Of a DNA stretch of 37,995 nt, positions 19,302 through 27,062 are shown piece by piece. Numbering within the stretch: position 1 is the first letter of the stretch; the number at the start of each line of letters is the position of its first letter. The DNA lies in the NCBI GenBank assembly GCA_903916195.1, contig CAIWVP010000079.1:1-37995 (forward strand), written 5' to 3'. The translations under genes were made by a program, and so were the position numbers. Source of the stretch: an uncultured Verrucomicrobiota bacterium (GTDB lineage Bacteria; Verrucomicrobiota; Verrucomicrobiia; Limisphaerales; UBA9464). The notes below the pieces were generated by a model. The model worked only from the letters and a program-made list of their open reading frames with translations, did no database searches and was not told where the DNA came from.

Positions 19302-20144
19302 TCAGTTCGCGCGTTGATTTTTCGGCAGCGGATAGTAGCCGACGTCCTTGACCAGTTTCTGGCCCTCTTCGCCGCGGATCCACTTGAGGTAGGCGGCGAC
19401 ATCGCCCTTATCGAGCGCGGGGTTCACGTACACGAACAGATAGCGCCAGATCGGGTACTTGCCCGAGAGCACGGTCTCTTCGTTGGGCTCGATCGCTTCT
19501 TCGCCCTTGGCTTTGCTGACCTTGACGTGCTTGGCGCCGTTGCCGTAGGCCGCTCCGCCGTAGCCGATGCCGTTCTTGTCCTTCGCGACCGCTTGCAGGA
19601 CGGCCGCGGTGCCGGGCATGGTCTGCGCGCTGGAGGCGAAATCTTTGCCCTTCAGCACGTTTTCTTTGAAGAACTCGTAGGTGCCGGAGCTGTTCTCGCG
19701 GCTGTACACGGTGATCGGCGCATCGCCGCCGCCGACTTCCTTCCAGTTCTTGATCTTGCCGGTGAAGATGCCTTCGAGCTCTTCGAGGCTCAGTTGGTCC
19801 ACCTTGTTGTCGGCGGCCACGTAGACGCTGAGGCCGTCGAGCGCGACCTTGTATTCGGTCGGGCGTTTGCCGAACACCTTGACGCACTGTTCCTGTTCCT
19901 TCGCCTTGATCTTGCGCGAGGCGTTGCAGAGGTCGGTGGTCTGGTTCTGGAGCGCGGCGAAGCCCGTGCCCGTGCCGCCGCCGGTGACCTGGATCTTCTG
20001 GCCGGCGTGGCCGCCCATGTAGACCTCGGCCCACTTCTGGGCGAGGACGACCAAGGTGTCGGAACCCTTGACGGTGATGTTGCCGGCGAAGGCCGGGGCC
20101 GCGGCGAGCAGGCCGGCGGCGAGGAGAGCGAGATGTTTCTTCAT
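19302..20144 (-). CDS. pstS: Phosphate-binding protein PstS
   Basis: A 280-residue periplasmic binding protein with signal peptide 'MKKHLALLAAGLLAAAPAFA'. Mature 'GNITVKGSDTLVVLAQKWAE' contains the phosphate-binding Ser region, 'TGGGTGTGFAAL' the second binding loop, and 'YSRENSSGTYEFF' the third. It captures phosphate and delivers it to PstCA. The gene lies 84 bases after the porin gene and carries another hairpin in that gap. Confidence 0.94.
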   Translation of the reverse strand: MKKHLALLAAGLLAAAPAFAGNITVKGSDTLVVLAQKWAEVYMGGHAGQKIQVTGGGTGTGFAALQNQTTDLCNASRKIKAKEQEQCVKVFGKRPTEYKVALDGLSVYVAADNKVDQLSLEELEGIFTGKIKNWKEVGGGDAPITVYSRENSSGTYEFFKENVLKGKDFASSAQTMPGTAAVLQAVAKDKNGIGYGGAAYGNGAKHVKVSKAKGEEAIEPNEETVLSGKYPIWRYLFVYVNPALDKGDVAAYLKWIRGEEGQKLVKDVGYYPLPKNQRAN

Positions 20145-20183
20145 ATGCGTGCGGGAGATTTCGTTTCGGAGGTTTGGACGGGG

Positions 20184-20220
20184 GCCGCGTGACGGCCGAT
20201 GGACGGTCGCGTCACGCGGC
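20184..20220. promoter_or_regulatory. Long inverted repeat between porin and pstS
   Basis: Perfect 11-bp arms, GCCGCGTGACG (20184-20194) and CGTCACGCGGC (20210-20220), flank a 15-nt loop. A second, shorter pairing (CGTCAC/GTGACG, 20210-20227) overlaps it, so two alternative structures are possible. It may stabilise the porin mRNA end or attenuate read-through into pstS. Confidence 0.6.
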
Positions 20221-20228
20221 GGTGACGA

Positions 20229-21605
20229 TCAGAACTTCCAGACGGCATCGACCTGGATGCGGTACATCTGGCTGTCCACGTCCGTGACCGCGCCGGCGGG
20301 GAGGACGTTGTTGATCAGCTGGGTGGCGAACAGCGTCACGCTGAACGTGAGGGAATCGTAGGGCGAGTAGCTCCCCTTGACGACATGCCCGCGGACGTTG
20401 GTCCCGGCACCGTAGCCGGCCGCACCCCCGATCGGAGCGACGGAGTAGTAGGCGCCGAAATCGGATTCGGTGAACTCCTCGAACCAAGCGTCGGCCTGCA
20501 ACGCGGTGTAGCGGTAGCTGAGCTCCCAGGTGCCTTTCTTGCCGGCCTTGCCGAACGTGACGCCTGCGGAATAGCCGTCGTTGTCCTTGCTCACCGACGG
20601 GTTGTGCAGGAAATCGCCGGAAACGGTGACCGGGAAGGTGCCGGTGTTGAACGGGAAGCTCTCCAGCATGTAGGTGACGGAGGCGTCCGCGTACACCGGG
20701 TTGAAGCCGGCCTTGGGGTTGCCCGCGCCGTCGCGGGTGTTGCCGCGCTGTTGGTTGGCGAACTGGTCGGTGTTGAGCGGGCTCTTGCCGGGGGAGACAT
20801 CCCGGGCCAGGACGCCGAACGTGCCCACGCCGACGCTGCTGGCGAGCTTCTTGTCCCAGGTCGAATCGAACCGCAGCTGGCTGCCGACGAGATAGGGGTC
20901 GTTGCTGCTGCCGCCGAGTTCGTTGACCGCGAAGCCGCCGCCGATCGCGCGCAACGCATGGTCGGGATTGATGCGGTAGGTCAGGTCGATCGCGGCACCT
21001 TCCGGCGTGTAGTCCTTGTCGAACATGATCGTGGACGGGAACACGAACGGGTTCTCCATCTTGCCGGCCGTGAGCGAGCCGAGCCAATCGGCGTTGTGGA
21101 TGGGGTTCCACTTCGCGTAGGCGAGGTCCAGATAGACGAATTTCTTCGCACCGTTGCCGCTGAAGGAGGTGTTGCCCGAGACGGGATCGCCGCCGGTGCC
21201 GCCGGAAGCCGGCTCGCTGGAGGTGAGGCGCATGCCGACCTCGAAGTCGTCGGCGATGTTGGCCACGATGCCGAGGCGCATCCGATAGCGGAAACGGTTG
21301 CGGTCGACGAAGAGCGAGTTGGGCGCGGTGAAGCCCTCGTAGCGGGTGCGCAGGTCGCCGTTGATCTTCAGGGCGGTCACCCAGTCCGGCATGCCGCTCT
21401 TGGCGGCGAAGGCGGTGGTGAAGCCCTTGTCGGCCTCGTCGCGGAGGCCGGTGGCTTCGTCCGAGGTGAGCACGCCCTTCTCGACGAGCTTGTCGAGGAG
21501 CGCGTCGGCCGATTGGGCCTGGACGGTGGGGGCCCCCGCCGTGGCGCCACAAAGGGCGGCCAGCAGGACGAGCCGGGGCAACAGGGGTTGGTGTTGGTTT
21601 GCCAT
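20229..21605 (-). CDS. Putative outer-membrane porin (Porin_5-like) of the pst operon
   Basis: A 458-residue exported protein with an N-terminal signal (about 1-30), a short helical segment with 'DALLDKLVEKGVLTSDEA', and then a long series of amphipathic beta-strands such as 'NGDLRTRYEGF' and 'NRFRYRMRLGI'. It ends 'IQVDAVWKF', with the terminal Phe needed for outer-membrane insertion by BamA. The arrangement fits the 'putative porin' family common in Verrucomicrobiota. As the first gene of the pst operon, behind a Pho-box-like array, it probably admits phosphate or small phosphorylated solutes across the outer membrane. Confidence 0.88.
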   Translation of the reverse strand: MANQHQPLLPRLVLLAALCGATAGAPTVQAQSADALLDKLVEKGVLTSDEATGLRDEADKGFTTAFAAKSGMPDWVTALKINGDLRTRYEGFTAPNSLFVDRNRFRYRMRLGIVANIADDFEVGMRLTSSEPASGGTGGDPVSGNTSFSGNGAKKFVYLDLAYAKWNPIHNADWLGSLTAGKMENPFVFPSTIMFDKDYTPEGAAIDLTYRINPDHALRAIGGGFAVNELGGSSNDPYLVGSQLRFDSTWDKKLASSVGVGTFGVLARDVSPGKSPLNTDQFANQQRGNTRDGAGNPKAGFNPVYADASVTYMLESFPFNTGTFPVTVSGDFLHNPSVSKDNDGYSAGVTFGKAGKKGTWELSYRYTALQADAWFEEFTESDFGAYYSVAPIGGAAGYGAGTNVRGHVVKGSYSPYDSLTFSVTLFATQLINNVLPAGAVTDVDSQMYRIQVDAVWKF

Positions 21606-21648
21606 AGTGTGTGTGTTTCCGATGTGAGCACGAACGCTGGGAACGTCG

Positions 21649-21688
21649 TGTTACAAACCCAGTGGCTGAATGTTACGATGGCGTGACG
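21649..21688 (-). promoter_or_regulatory. Pho-box-like array upstream of the porin-pst operon
   Basis: On the minus strand, 7-nt half-sites CGTCACG, CGTAACA, (GCCACTG) and TGTAACA begin every 11 bases (plus-strand starts at 21682, 21671, 21660 and 21649). PhoB sites in other bacteria are direct repeats of a CTGTCAT-like 7-mer spaced by 4 bases, the same period. The third unit matches poorly. The array ends 44 bases upstream of the porin ATG. A PhoB-type regulator would be expected to bind; none is encoded in this window. Confidence 0.55.
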
Positions 21689-21942
21689 AAAAAGGAACCC
21701 ACCGGACCCGGTGCGGGCATGAATCGGCCATCGGATCGGGGGTGGACGTGCGTCCAGACCCGATCGGACGCTTCGCTCGAAAAGCTCGCCACCGCCGCAG
21801 CGGCCCTTCCTCTTGCGGTGTGGCTTCTGCCGATCCGTCGCCCGTGCGCTGCGGCGGAACGCGAGCGGATCTCTGTCGGGGATGTGTCGGCCGGCTGTCG
21901 GGAGCCGGCCCCGTCACAGCCGCGCCCATAGGTCGGCGACCG
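21689..21942. other. Intergenic region between hisI and porin promoter
   Basis: About 250 bases without a supportable gene. They hold a hairpin just downstream of hisI (listed separately) and sequence leading into the Pho-box-like array. Confidence 0.5.
21889..21910 (-). terminator. Hairpin downstream of hisI
   Basis: A perfect 8-bp stem, GGCCGGCT / AGCCGGCC, with a 6-nt loop starts 32 bases past the hisI stop. There is no T run after it on the minus strand, so termination strength is uncertain. Confidence 0.5.
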
Positions 21943-22338
21943 TCACTTCTTCCCGTAGATGGCGTCGGGCGTATCGAGCATGGGCTCTGTGGTCGTCCAA
22001 GCGGCGCCTTTCTGATCAAGGCTGCGGAAGAAGCAGGACCGGTAACCTTCGTGGCAGGCCGCGCCGGTCTGTTCGACCTGGATGAGCAAGGTGTCGCCGT
22101 CGCAATCGAACGCGATGTCCTTCACGATCTGCACGTGGCCGCTGGATTCGCCTTTCATCCAGAACTTCTGCCGGGAACGGCTCCAGAAAAAAGTCCGGCG
22201 GGTCTCGATGGTCTTCTCGAGCGAGGCGCGGTTCATCCACGCCATCATCAGCACCCGGCCGTCCTTCGCGTCCTGGATGATCGCCGGGACGAGGCCGTCG
22301 GCATTGAACTTCAGCTGTGATTCGAGGTCGGTGTTCAT
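21943..22338 (-). CDS. hisI: Phosphoribosyl-AMP cyclohydrolase
   Basis: A 131-residue HisI, which opens the purine ring of phosphoribosyl-AMP in histidine synthesis. Conserved features are '[14 protein letters not shown]', '[18 protein letters not shown]', '[15 protein letters not shown]' with the metal-binding Asp/Cys set, and the zinc site '[12 protein letters not shown]'. It is the stand-alone form, without a fused HisE domain. The gene is the third of a leftward group hisF-DUF486-hisI, starting 38 bases after the DUF486 stop. Confidence 0.95.
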   Translation of the reverse strand: MNTDLESQLKFNADGLVPAIIQDAKDGRVLMMAWMNRASLEKTIETRRTFFWSRSRQKFWMKGESSGHVQIVKDIAFDCDGDTLLIQVEQTGAACHEGYRSCFFRSLDQKGAAWTTTEPMLDTPDAIYGKK

Positions 22339-22376
22339 TTGGGGTGTTGTGCGGATGGATCAGGGAGCGGGGCCGG

Positions 22377-22745
22377 TCACTTCCCGGGGAGAAATGTGAA
22401 GGAGACAGCGGCGAGGATGCAGAGGGACGTCGCGAGCTGGTTCCACTGCGACTTGGTGCCGAAGCAGAGGAACGCGAAGAGGACGAAGACCACCCGCGTG
22501 ACCGCTTCCTGGGTGAGCTTGAGCTGGTAGAGCGAGAAGCGCGCGGAACCGTACCGGTTCGCGGGGACCATCACGAGCTGCTCGAAGAAGGCGATCGCCC
22601 AGCGGGCGACGATCGCGCCCCAGAGCGGTTGCGACTCCTTGGACCGGAGGTGCCGGTACCAGGCGAAGGTCATGAAGACATCGCTCACGACCCGCGCCGC
22701 GAACGGGAACCAAGCGGTCTTCGCGAAACATTCCATGGCGGGCAT
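22377..22745 (-). CDS. DUF486 (DMT-type) small membrane protein
   Basis: A 122-residue protein with about four membrane helices, matching DUF486: '[16 protein letters not shown]', '[18 protein letters not shown]' and '[19 protein letters not shown]' are the conserved stretches. The family is related to small drug/metabolite transporters, but its substrate is unknown. The start ATG at 22745 overlaps the hisF stop in the form TGATG, which suggests translational coupling; a second in-frame ATG lies at 22736. Its place between two histidine genes is unexplained. Confidence 0.88.
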   Translation of the reverse strand: MPAMECFAKTAWFPFAARVVSDVFMTFAWYRHLRSKESQPLWGAIVARWAIAFFEQLVMVPANRYGSARFSLYQLKLTQEAVTRVVFVLFAFLCFGTKSQWNQLATSLCILAAVSFTFLPGK

Positions 22746-23521
22746 CAGACGCGGCGCACCGGGAGCCCGCGAGCAGCGAGGTGGTCCTTGACCTGTCCGA
22801 CGGTGAAGGTGCCGAAGTGGAAGATGCTGGCGGCCAGCACCGCGTCCGCCCGCCCTTCCAGGAGGACGTCCGCCATGTGCTCCAGCGTGCCCGCGCCACC
22901 GCTGGCCACGACCGGCACGCCGACCGTCTCGCTGATGCGCCGGGTGATCACCAGATCGAACCCCTTCTTGGTGCCGTCGGCGTCGATCGAGTTGAGCACG
23001 ATCTCGCCGGCACCCAAGGCCACGGCTCTTCCAGCCCACGCGACCGCTTCGAGCCCGGTGGCCTTCCGTCCGCCTTGGGCGAAGACTTCCCACCGGTCGG
23101 GCGCGACCTTCTTGGCGTCGATCGAGACGACGATGCACTGGCTGCCGAACTTCTCGGCGCCGGCGCGGATGAGGTCCGGATCGGCTAGCGCGCTGGAGTT
23201 GATGCTCACCTTGTCGGCGCCGGCCTGGAGCATCGCGCTCATGTCCTCGACGGCGCGGATGCCGCCGCCGACCGTCAAGGGCATGAAGCAGCGGTCGGCC
23301 GTGCGCTCGATGACATCGATCATGCTCGCACGGCCGTGGGCGCTGGCCGTGATATCGAAGAACACCATCTCGTCGGCACCTTGGTCGTTGTAGCGCACCG
23401 CCAGCTCGACCGGATCGCCCACGTTCTTCAGCTCGCCCGCTTCGGCGCGACCGAAGCTCACGCCGCGGGTGACTTTTCCGTCATGGACGTCGAGACAGGG
23501 GATGACGCGGCGAGCTAACAT
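22745..23521 (-). CDS. hisF: Imidazole glycerol phosphate synthase cyclase subunit
   Basis: A 258-residue TIM barrel of usual HisF length. With HisH it makes imidazole glycerol phosphate and AICAR. Visible motifs are '[16 protein letters not shown]' with catalytic Asp11, '[14 protein letters not shown]', '[10 protein letters not shown]', the second Asp in 'VVSIDAKKV', and '[14 protein letters not shown]' for phosphate binding. HisH is not in the window. It is the first gene of the hisF-DUF486-hisI group. Confidence 0.96.
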   Translation of the reverse strand: MLARRVIPCLDVHDGKVTRGVSFGRAEAGELKNVGDPVELAVRYNDQGADEMVFFDITASAHGRASMIDVIERTADRCFMPLTVGGGIRAVEDMSAMLQAGADKVSINSSALADPDLIRAGAEKFGSQCIVVSIDAKKVAPDRWEVFAQGGRKATGLEAVAWAGRAVALGAGEIVLNSIDADGTKKGFDLVITRRISETVGVPVVASGGAGTLEHMADVLLEGRADAVLAASIFHFGTFTVGQVKDHLAARGLPVRRV

Positions 23522-23567
23522 GTTCGTGAGATGAGCCTATCGGCGCTATCCGCCCGAGGACATGAAA

Positions 23568-23590
23568 AAGCCCGCCGGAAAGGCGGGCTT
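23568..23590 (-). terminator. Intrinsic terminator after the coiled-coil/HTH gene
   Basis: A 9-bp perfect stem (AAGCCCGCC / GGCGGGCTT, loop GGAAA on the plus strand) is followed on the minus strand by a run of T. It lies 26 bases past the stop of the gene at 23617 and just ahead of hisF, insulating the two. Confidence 0.85.
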
Positions 23591-23616
23591 GTGAAAGGTC
23601 GGTCCGATGCCCTGGA

Positions 23617-24003
23617 TCAGGCCGGGCCGAACTTGCCGTCGACGTTCTTGAACGATTTGTCGCTGTAGACCAGCGTGTTCAACGAACTCATCGGGCTCTT
23701 CGCGGAGAAGACGTAACCGGACTTCTCGACAGCCACGAGGATCTCGGCCTTGGAGAGAGGCTTGGACTTCGTGGCCGCCAGCACCGCTTCCTTGAGCGAC
23801 ATCTCGTTCTTCGCCCGCTTGCGCTTCACCGGGCTCGAGGAGGAGGGGGCAGCGGCGGGGGCCACGGCCTTCGGGCGGATGATGACGACAGGCTCGATCG
23901 CAAGCGCTTGGTTGATCTGGGACAACTCGGACTCAAGGATCTCCTTCCTCTTGATCAGTGAGGTGCGAAGGGAGACGAATTCTTTTAATGGATCACGTTT
24001 CAT
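23617..24003 (-). CDS. Small coiled-coil protein with HARE-HTH-like C-terminal domain
   Basis: A 128-residue cytoplasmic protein that I cannot assign to a named gene. Residues about 8-36 are a charged coiled coil; 45-66 are an Ala/Pro/Ser linker ending in a basic patch 'KRKRAKNE'; 68-128 resemble a winged helix, with 'SLKEAVLAATKSKPLSKAEI' and 'MSSLNTLVYSDKSF' then 'VDGKFGP'. That order fits the HARE-HTH pattern found in some DNA-associated proteins. A role in DNA binding or transcription is inferred. It has its own terminator and stands alone. Confidence 0.8.
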   Translation of the reverse strand: MKRDPLKEFVSLRTSLIKRKEILESELSQINQALAIEPVVIIRPKAVAPAAAPSSSSPVKRKRAKNEMSLKEAVLAATKSKPLSKAEILVAVEKSGYVFSAKSPMSSLNTLVYSDKSFKNVDGKFGPA

Positions 24004-24139
24004 TCAGAGGATATTTTTAGGGGGGAGGATATCAAAAACAAGGATTATTTATGACACCATTACCAACCGCTCCGGCCCTGCCTGTTTTGGATGCCTGTGA
24101 ATCGACCAAGGCATCGTGTGTCCGACCCTTCGGTCAAGA

Positions 24140-24170
24140 TTTTGGCGACGCATCTTCAAAATCGCCAAAA
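24140..24170. repeat. Inverted repeat
   Basis: Perfect 9-bp arms TTTTGGCGA and TCGCCAAAA flank a 13-base loop. The T/A content of the outer arms makes it usable as a weak terminator or an operator; no function can be assigned. Confidence 0.6.
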
Positions 24171-24260
24171 CTTGCGGACTCCATCGGTTCCAGCATGCCG
24201 GTCGGTCGCCGACCTGACGGCCGGAGTGGTCGTGTACGAAGATGTCGAGTCGCCGGTCCT

Positions 24261-24366
24261 GGCTCATCAGTCCGATACGCATGGGGAAGAGGATCGTGGC
24301 CATAAAACTTACAGTGTTCAAAAAAGGGTCTCGGCTCATGAGTCCGATATGCATAAGAAAGAGGAT
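24261..24366. repeat. Imperfect direct repeat, two 34-base units 72 bases apart
   Basis: Unit 1 (24261-24294) and unit 2 (24333-24366) both start GGCTCAT and share AGTCCGATA and AAGAGGAT; 29 of 34 positions are identical. On the minus strand both could encode a similar peptide containing 'IGLMS', but codon bias does not support a gene. Confidence 0.7.
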
Positions 24367-24812
24367 ACCATGACCGGAGCGGGACGGGCTTCGATGGTGG
24401 GTCCATCTTCTCGGAGCGCGTCTCAGAGGCGTCCGGTTCCCTACGCCGTTTCCTACCTGGCTAAGGGACGGTTTTGGGTCGACCTTGGGAGGCGTCCGCT
24501 CCTCGACGGCCGGACCCGAGCGTCGATCCGTTCGGAAAGTCCGAAAAGGAACCTATTTTCGTTGATCCAGATCGGTCGAGACGATGCCGCGTCGGGAGCC
24601 GGTGCCTGTCTGGATCTCGCTCGGGCGGGTTTCATTTCTTTAGGTGTACCTAGGGAAAGCCGAACCTGCCCTCCCGATCTAGGGATGTGCTCGGCGGCGA
24701 CCGTTGTGCCCGAGGCGTTGCCCCCACCCGGCCTCCACCGGCGGTCTTGCTCCGTGACGCACGTTCAGGCGTTGACCCGACACCATTCCTCCGCTTCTTT
24801 CCCATCGCACTT

Positions 24813-25445
24813 ATGAACCGAATCGTTCTCCGTTCCTTTGCCATCGCCGCCGCCACCGCTGCTGCTGCTCTCATCGCCGGTTGCGCGTCCGGTGTGCAGA
24901 ACCCTTCCGGCGTCCCGGTGACCCGGCTCAACGCCGACGAGAAGGGCTTCGTTGCGGGCACCGGCGTAGAGTCCCAGGACCTCGTGGCCGTGACCGACAA
25001 GATGGCGCGCAGCATCTTGGCGATCCCGGAGATCCAGAAAGCGCAGGGTCTTCCGCGCGTGGTCCTGCTGCCGGTCGAGAACCAGACCCGGTTCGCCTTC
25101 AACAAGGACATCTTCTTGGACCGGATCCGCGTCCAGCTGAATTCGAAGGCCCAAGGCAAGGTCCGGTTCCTCGCTCGCGACCGCATGGAGGCCTTGGAGA
25201 AGGAGCGTGAGATGAAGCGGGCCGGGCAGTTGACCTCGTCGAGCGACCCGGTCGTCCAAGAGTTCAAGGGCGCCGATTTTTTCCTGACCGGAAAGCTCGC
25301 GGGCATGACCACCAAGGCCCGGGCCGGCACCAGCGACTACATCCTTTATACCTTCCAACTCATCGATCCGCGCACCAGCGACATCATCTGGGAGGACTCG
25401 GCGGAGATCAAGAAGCAGGGCACCGAGGACGCGGCATACCGCTGA
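24813..25445 (+). CDS. LpoB-like lipoprotein
   Basis: A 210-residue lipoprotein with signal and lipobox 'LIAGC' (Cys23). The body matches the LpoB/PF13036 pattern: 'VVLLPVENQTRFAFNKDIF', 'FLARDRMEALEKEREM', 'GADFFLTGKL', and near the end 'FQLIDPRTSDIIWEDSAEIKKQ'. In E. coli LpoB is an outer-membrane lipoprotein that activates the peptidoglycan synthase PBP1B. It is followed 22 bases on by a second lipoprotein and then a third. The ATG at 24813 directly precedes the signal peptide. Confidence 0.87.
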   Translation: MNRIVLRSFAIAAATAAAALIAGCASGVQNPSGVPVTRLNADEKGFVAGTGVESQDLVAVTDKMARSILAIPEIQKAQGLPRVVLLPVENQTRFAFNKDIFLDRIRVQLNSKAQGKVRFLARDRMEALEKEREMKRAGQLTSSSDPVVQEFKGADFFLTGKLAGMTTKARAGTSDYILYTFQLIDPRTSDIIWEDSAEIKKQGTEDAAYR

Positions 25446-25467
25446 GACTGCCCGGCTCTGTCATCTG

Positions 25468-26580
25468 ATGAGACCCGGCATGATCATTGGAGCGGTCCTG
25501 GCGCTGGCGGCCTTGGCGGGCTGCGCCTCGCTCAGCCCCGAGGAACGGACCCGACGCGACCGCGTCTTGACCGAGTACCGCGACGCGGCTTCAGCCATGC
25601 GGCGGGGCGACACCGCCGCGGCGAAACCGTTGCTCGACGACGCTTTGCTCACCTTGGGCGGCATCACCGCGGGCGACAAGACGGCCCGGGGCTCGCGCAA
25701 CTACTTCCGCGAGGAATCGACGAAGAATTTCCGCGGCGAGCCCTACGAGCGCGCGATGGCGTACTTTTATCGGGGCGTCCTCTACTGGATGGACGGTGAA
25801 CCGGACAATGCCCGCGCTTGTTTCCGGAGCGCCGCGCTCCAGGACGCCGACCCGGAGCAGGGGAAGTACGAGAGCGATTGGGTGTTGCTCGATTATCTCG
25901 ACGGCTACGCGACGACGAAGCTCAACGGCGACGGATCGGATGCCTTGAAGCGTGCGCAGGCCGTCGCGCACATCCATCGTCCGCCGGCCTATGACAAGCA
26001 GGCCAATGTGCTTGTCTTCGTCGAGACCGGCCGTGGACCGGGCAAGTTCGCTGCGGGCGAGTATTCCGAGCAGCTGCATTTCCGTCCGGGTGGAGCGGAT
26101 GCCGTGAGCGCCGAGATCCGCGTCGCCGGCACCGGAGCGGTCGCGGTCGCGCCGGCGTACGACGACCTGACCTTCCAGGCGACGACCCGGGGAGGGCGGC
26201 AGATGGATCATGTGCTCGCGAACAAGGCCGTGTTCAAAGGTGCGACCGACAACTTCGGCAACGCGGCCATCCTCTCCGGAGCGATCCTCGCGTCCCAGCA
26301 GGGCCGCAACAGCGCGGCCGACGAGGTCGGCCTCGGGCTGCTCGCCGCCGGTGTCGTGAGCAAGATCTTCTCGGCGGCGACGACGCCGTCAGCCGACGTC
26401 CGGGCGTGGGACAACCTGCCGAATCTGCTCGGTTTCGCGACGCTCCGGCTGCCGCCGGGCCGCCATGCCGCCACGGTCGACTTCCGGAACCCGACAGGTC
26501 AGACGGTCGTCACCCGGCAGATCGCCTTCGACGTCGTGGCCGGCCGCGACACCGTCCTCTTCGTCAGCGACCGCAATTGA
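25468..26580 (+). CDS. COG3014-like lipoprotein
   Basis: A 370-residue lipoprotein with lipobox 'LAGC' (Cys19). Residues 35-170 are helical and TPR-like ('AMAYFYRGVLYWMDGEPDNA'), and the rest is mixed beta, ending with 'VVAGRDTVLFVSDRN'. Arrangement and neighbours fit COG3014 proteins, which occur with LpoB and YcfL homologues in Proteobacteria. The glycine/alanine-rich stretch 'GNAAILSGAILASQQG' is typical. Function unknown; probably part of an envelope-associated lipoprotein complex. Confidence 0.8.
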   Translation: MRPGMIIGAVLALAALAGCASLSPEERTRRDRVLTEYRDAASAMRRGDTAAAKPLLDDALLTLGGITAGDKTARGSRNYFREESTKNFRGEPYERAMAYFYRGVLYWMDGEPDNARACFRSAALQDADPEQGKYESDWVLLDYLDGYATTKLNGDGSDALKRAQAVAHIHRPPAYDKQANVLVFVETGRGPGKFAAGEYSEQLHFRPGGADAVSAEIRVAGTGAVAVAPAYDDLTFQATTRGGRQMDHVLANKAVFKGATDNFGNAAILSGAILASQQGRNSAADEVGLGLLAAGVVSKIFSAATTPSADVRAWDNLPNLLGFATLRLPPGRHAATVDFRNPTGQTVVTRQIAFDVVAGRDTVLFVSDRN

Positions 26581-26591
26581 TCCTTTCCCCC

Positions 26592-27002
26592 ATGAAAACC
26601 TCATCCATCGGTGCCCTTCTCGTGTCCCTCGTCCTCGTCGCCGGATGCGCGGGCGGAGGTGCCTACGCGCCGGTCAATTCCGACAAGCACAACCTCGAGA
26701 CGGGTGCCAAGTTCGTCCTGATGGACAGCGGCGCCCAGCGTTCCGTCACCGCGGCCGCGCTCCAGGAGAAGGTCCTGGAAGACGGTCGCCTCGAGGTCGC
26801 GGCCGTGCTCCGGAACCGCGAGAGCCGCCGGATCCAGGTCCAGGTCCAGTGCGTGTTCAAGGACGCGCAAGGCATCGCCACCGGCGACGAGACGCCGTGG
26901 CAGGACCTCATCCTGACCGAGAACGGCATGGAGACCTTCCGCGCAGCGGCGATGAACACCCAGGCCAAGGGCTACACGGTCCGGGTGCGCCAAGCACGGT
27001 GA
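26592..27002 (+). CDS. YcfL-like (DUF1425) lipoprotein
   Basis: A 136-residue lipoprotein with lipobox 'LVAGC' (Cys19). The mature part is a small beta-rich domain: 'VAAVLRNRESRRIQVQVQCVF', split around 'RRIQ', and 'GIATGDETPWQDLILTENGM' resemble DUF1425/YcfL, in which a modified polypeptide compares strands before and after 'TPW'. In E. coli ycfL lies next to lpoB. It starts 11 bases after the COG3014-like gene. Confidence 0.82.
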   Translation: MKTSSIGALLVSLVLVAGCAGGGAYAPVNSDKHNLETGAKFVLMDSGAQRSVTAAALQEKVLEDGRLEVAAVLRNRESRRIQVQVQCVFKDAQGIATGDETPWQDLILTENGMETFRAAAMNTQAKGYTVRVRQAR

Positions 27003-27062
27003 AGGTCCGCGGGTAGCGCAGGACGCTTCACCTCGGCCGCGGTTTCGGCTTCAATCCGGCGC

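Larger units (their letters stand above)
24004..24812. other. 809-base non-coding region with repeats
   Basis: No reading frame here has convincing protein character or codon bias. The left part is unusually AT-rich for this genome (24004-24055). It contains a 9-bp inverted repeat (24140-24170) and two related 34-base direct repeats 72 bases apart. It should also contain the promoter of the lipoprotein operon at 24813. Confidence 0.55.

Noticed and set aside
24049-24354. Minus-strand small gene with repeated 'IGLMS' peptide
   Set aside because: The frame only translates the 34-base direct repeats and flanking sequence; codon bias and composition do not fit the neighbouring genes.
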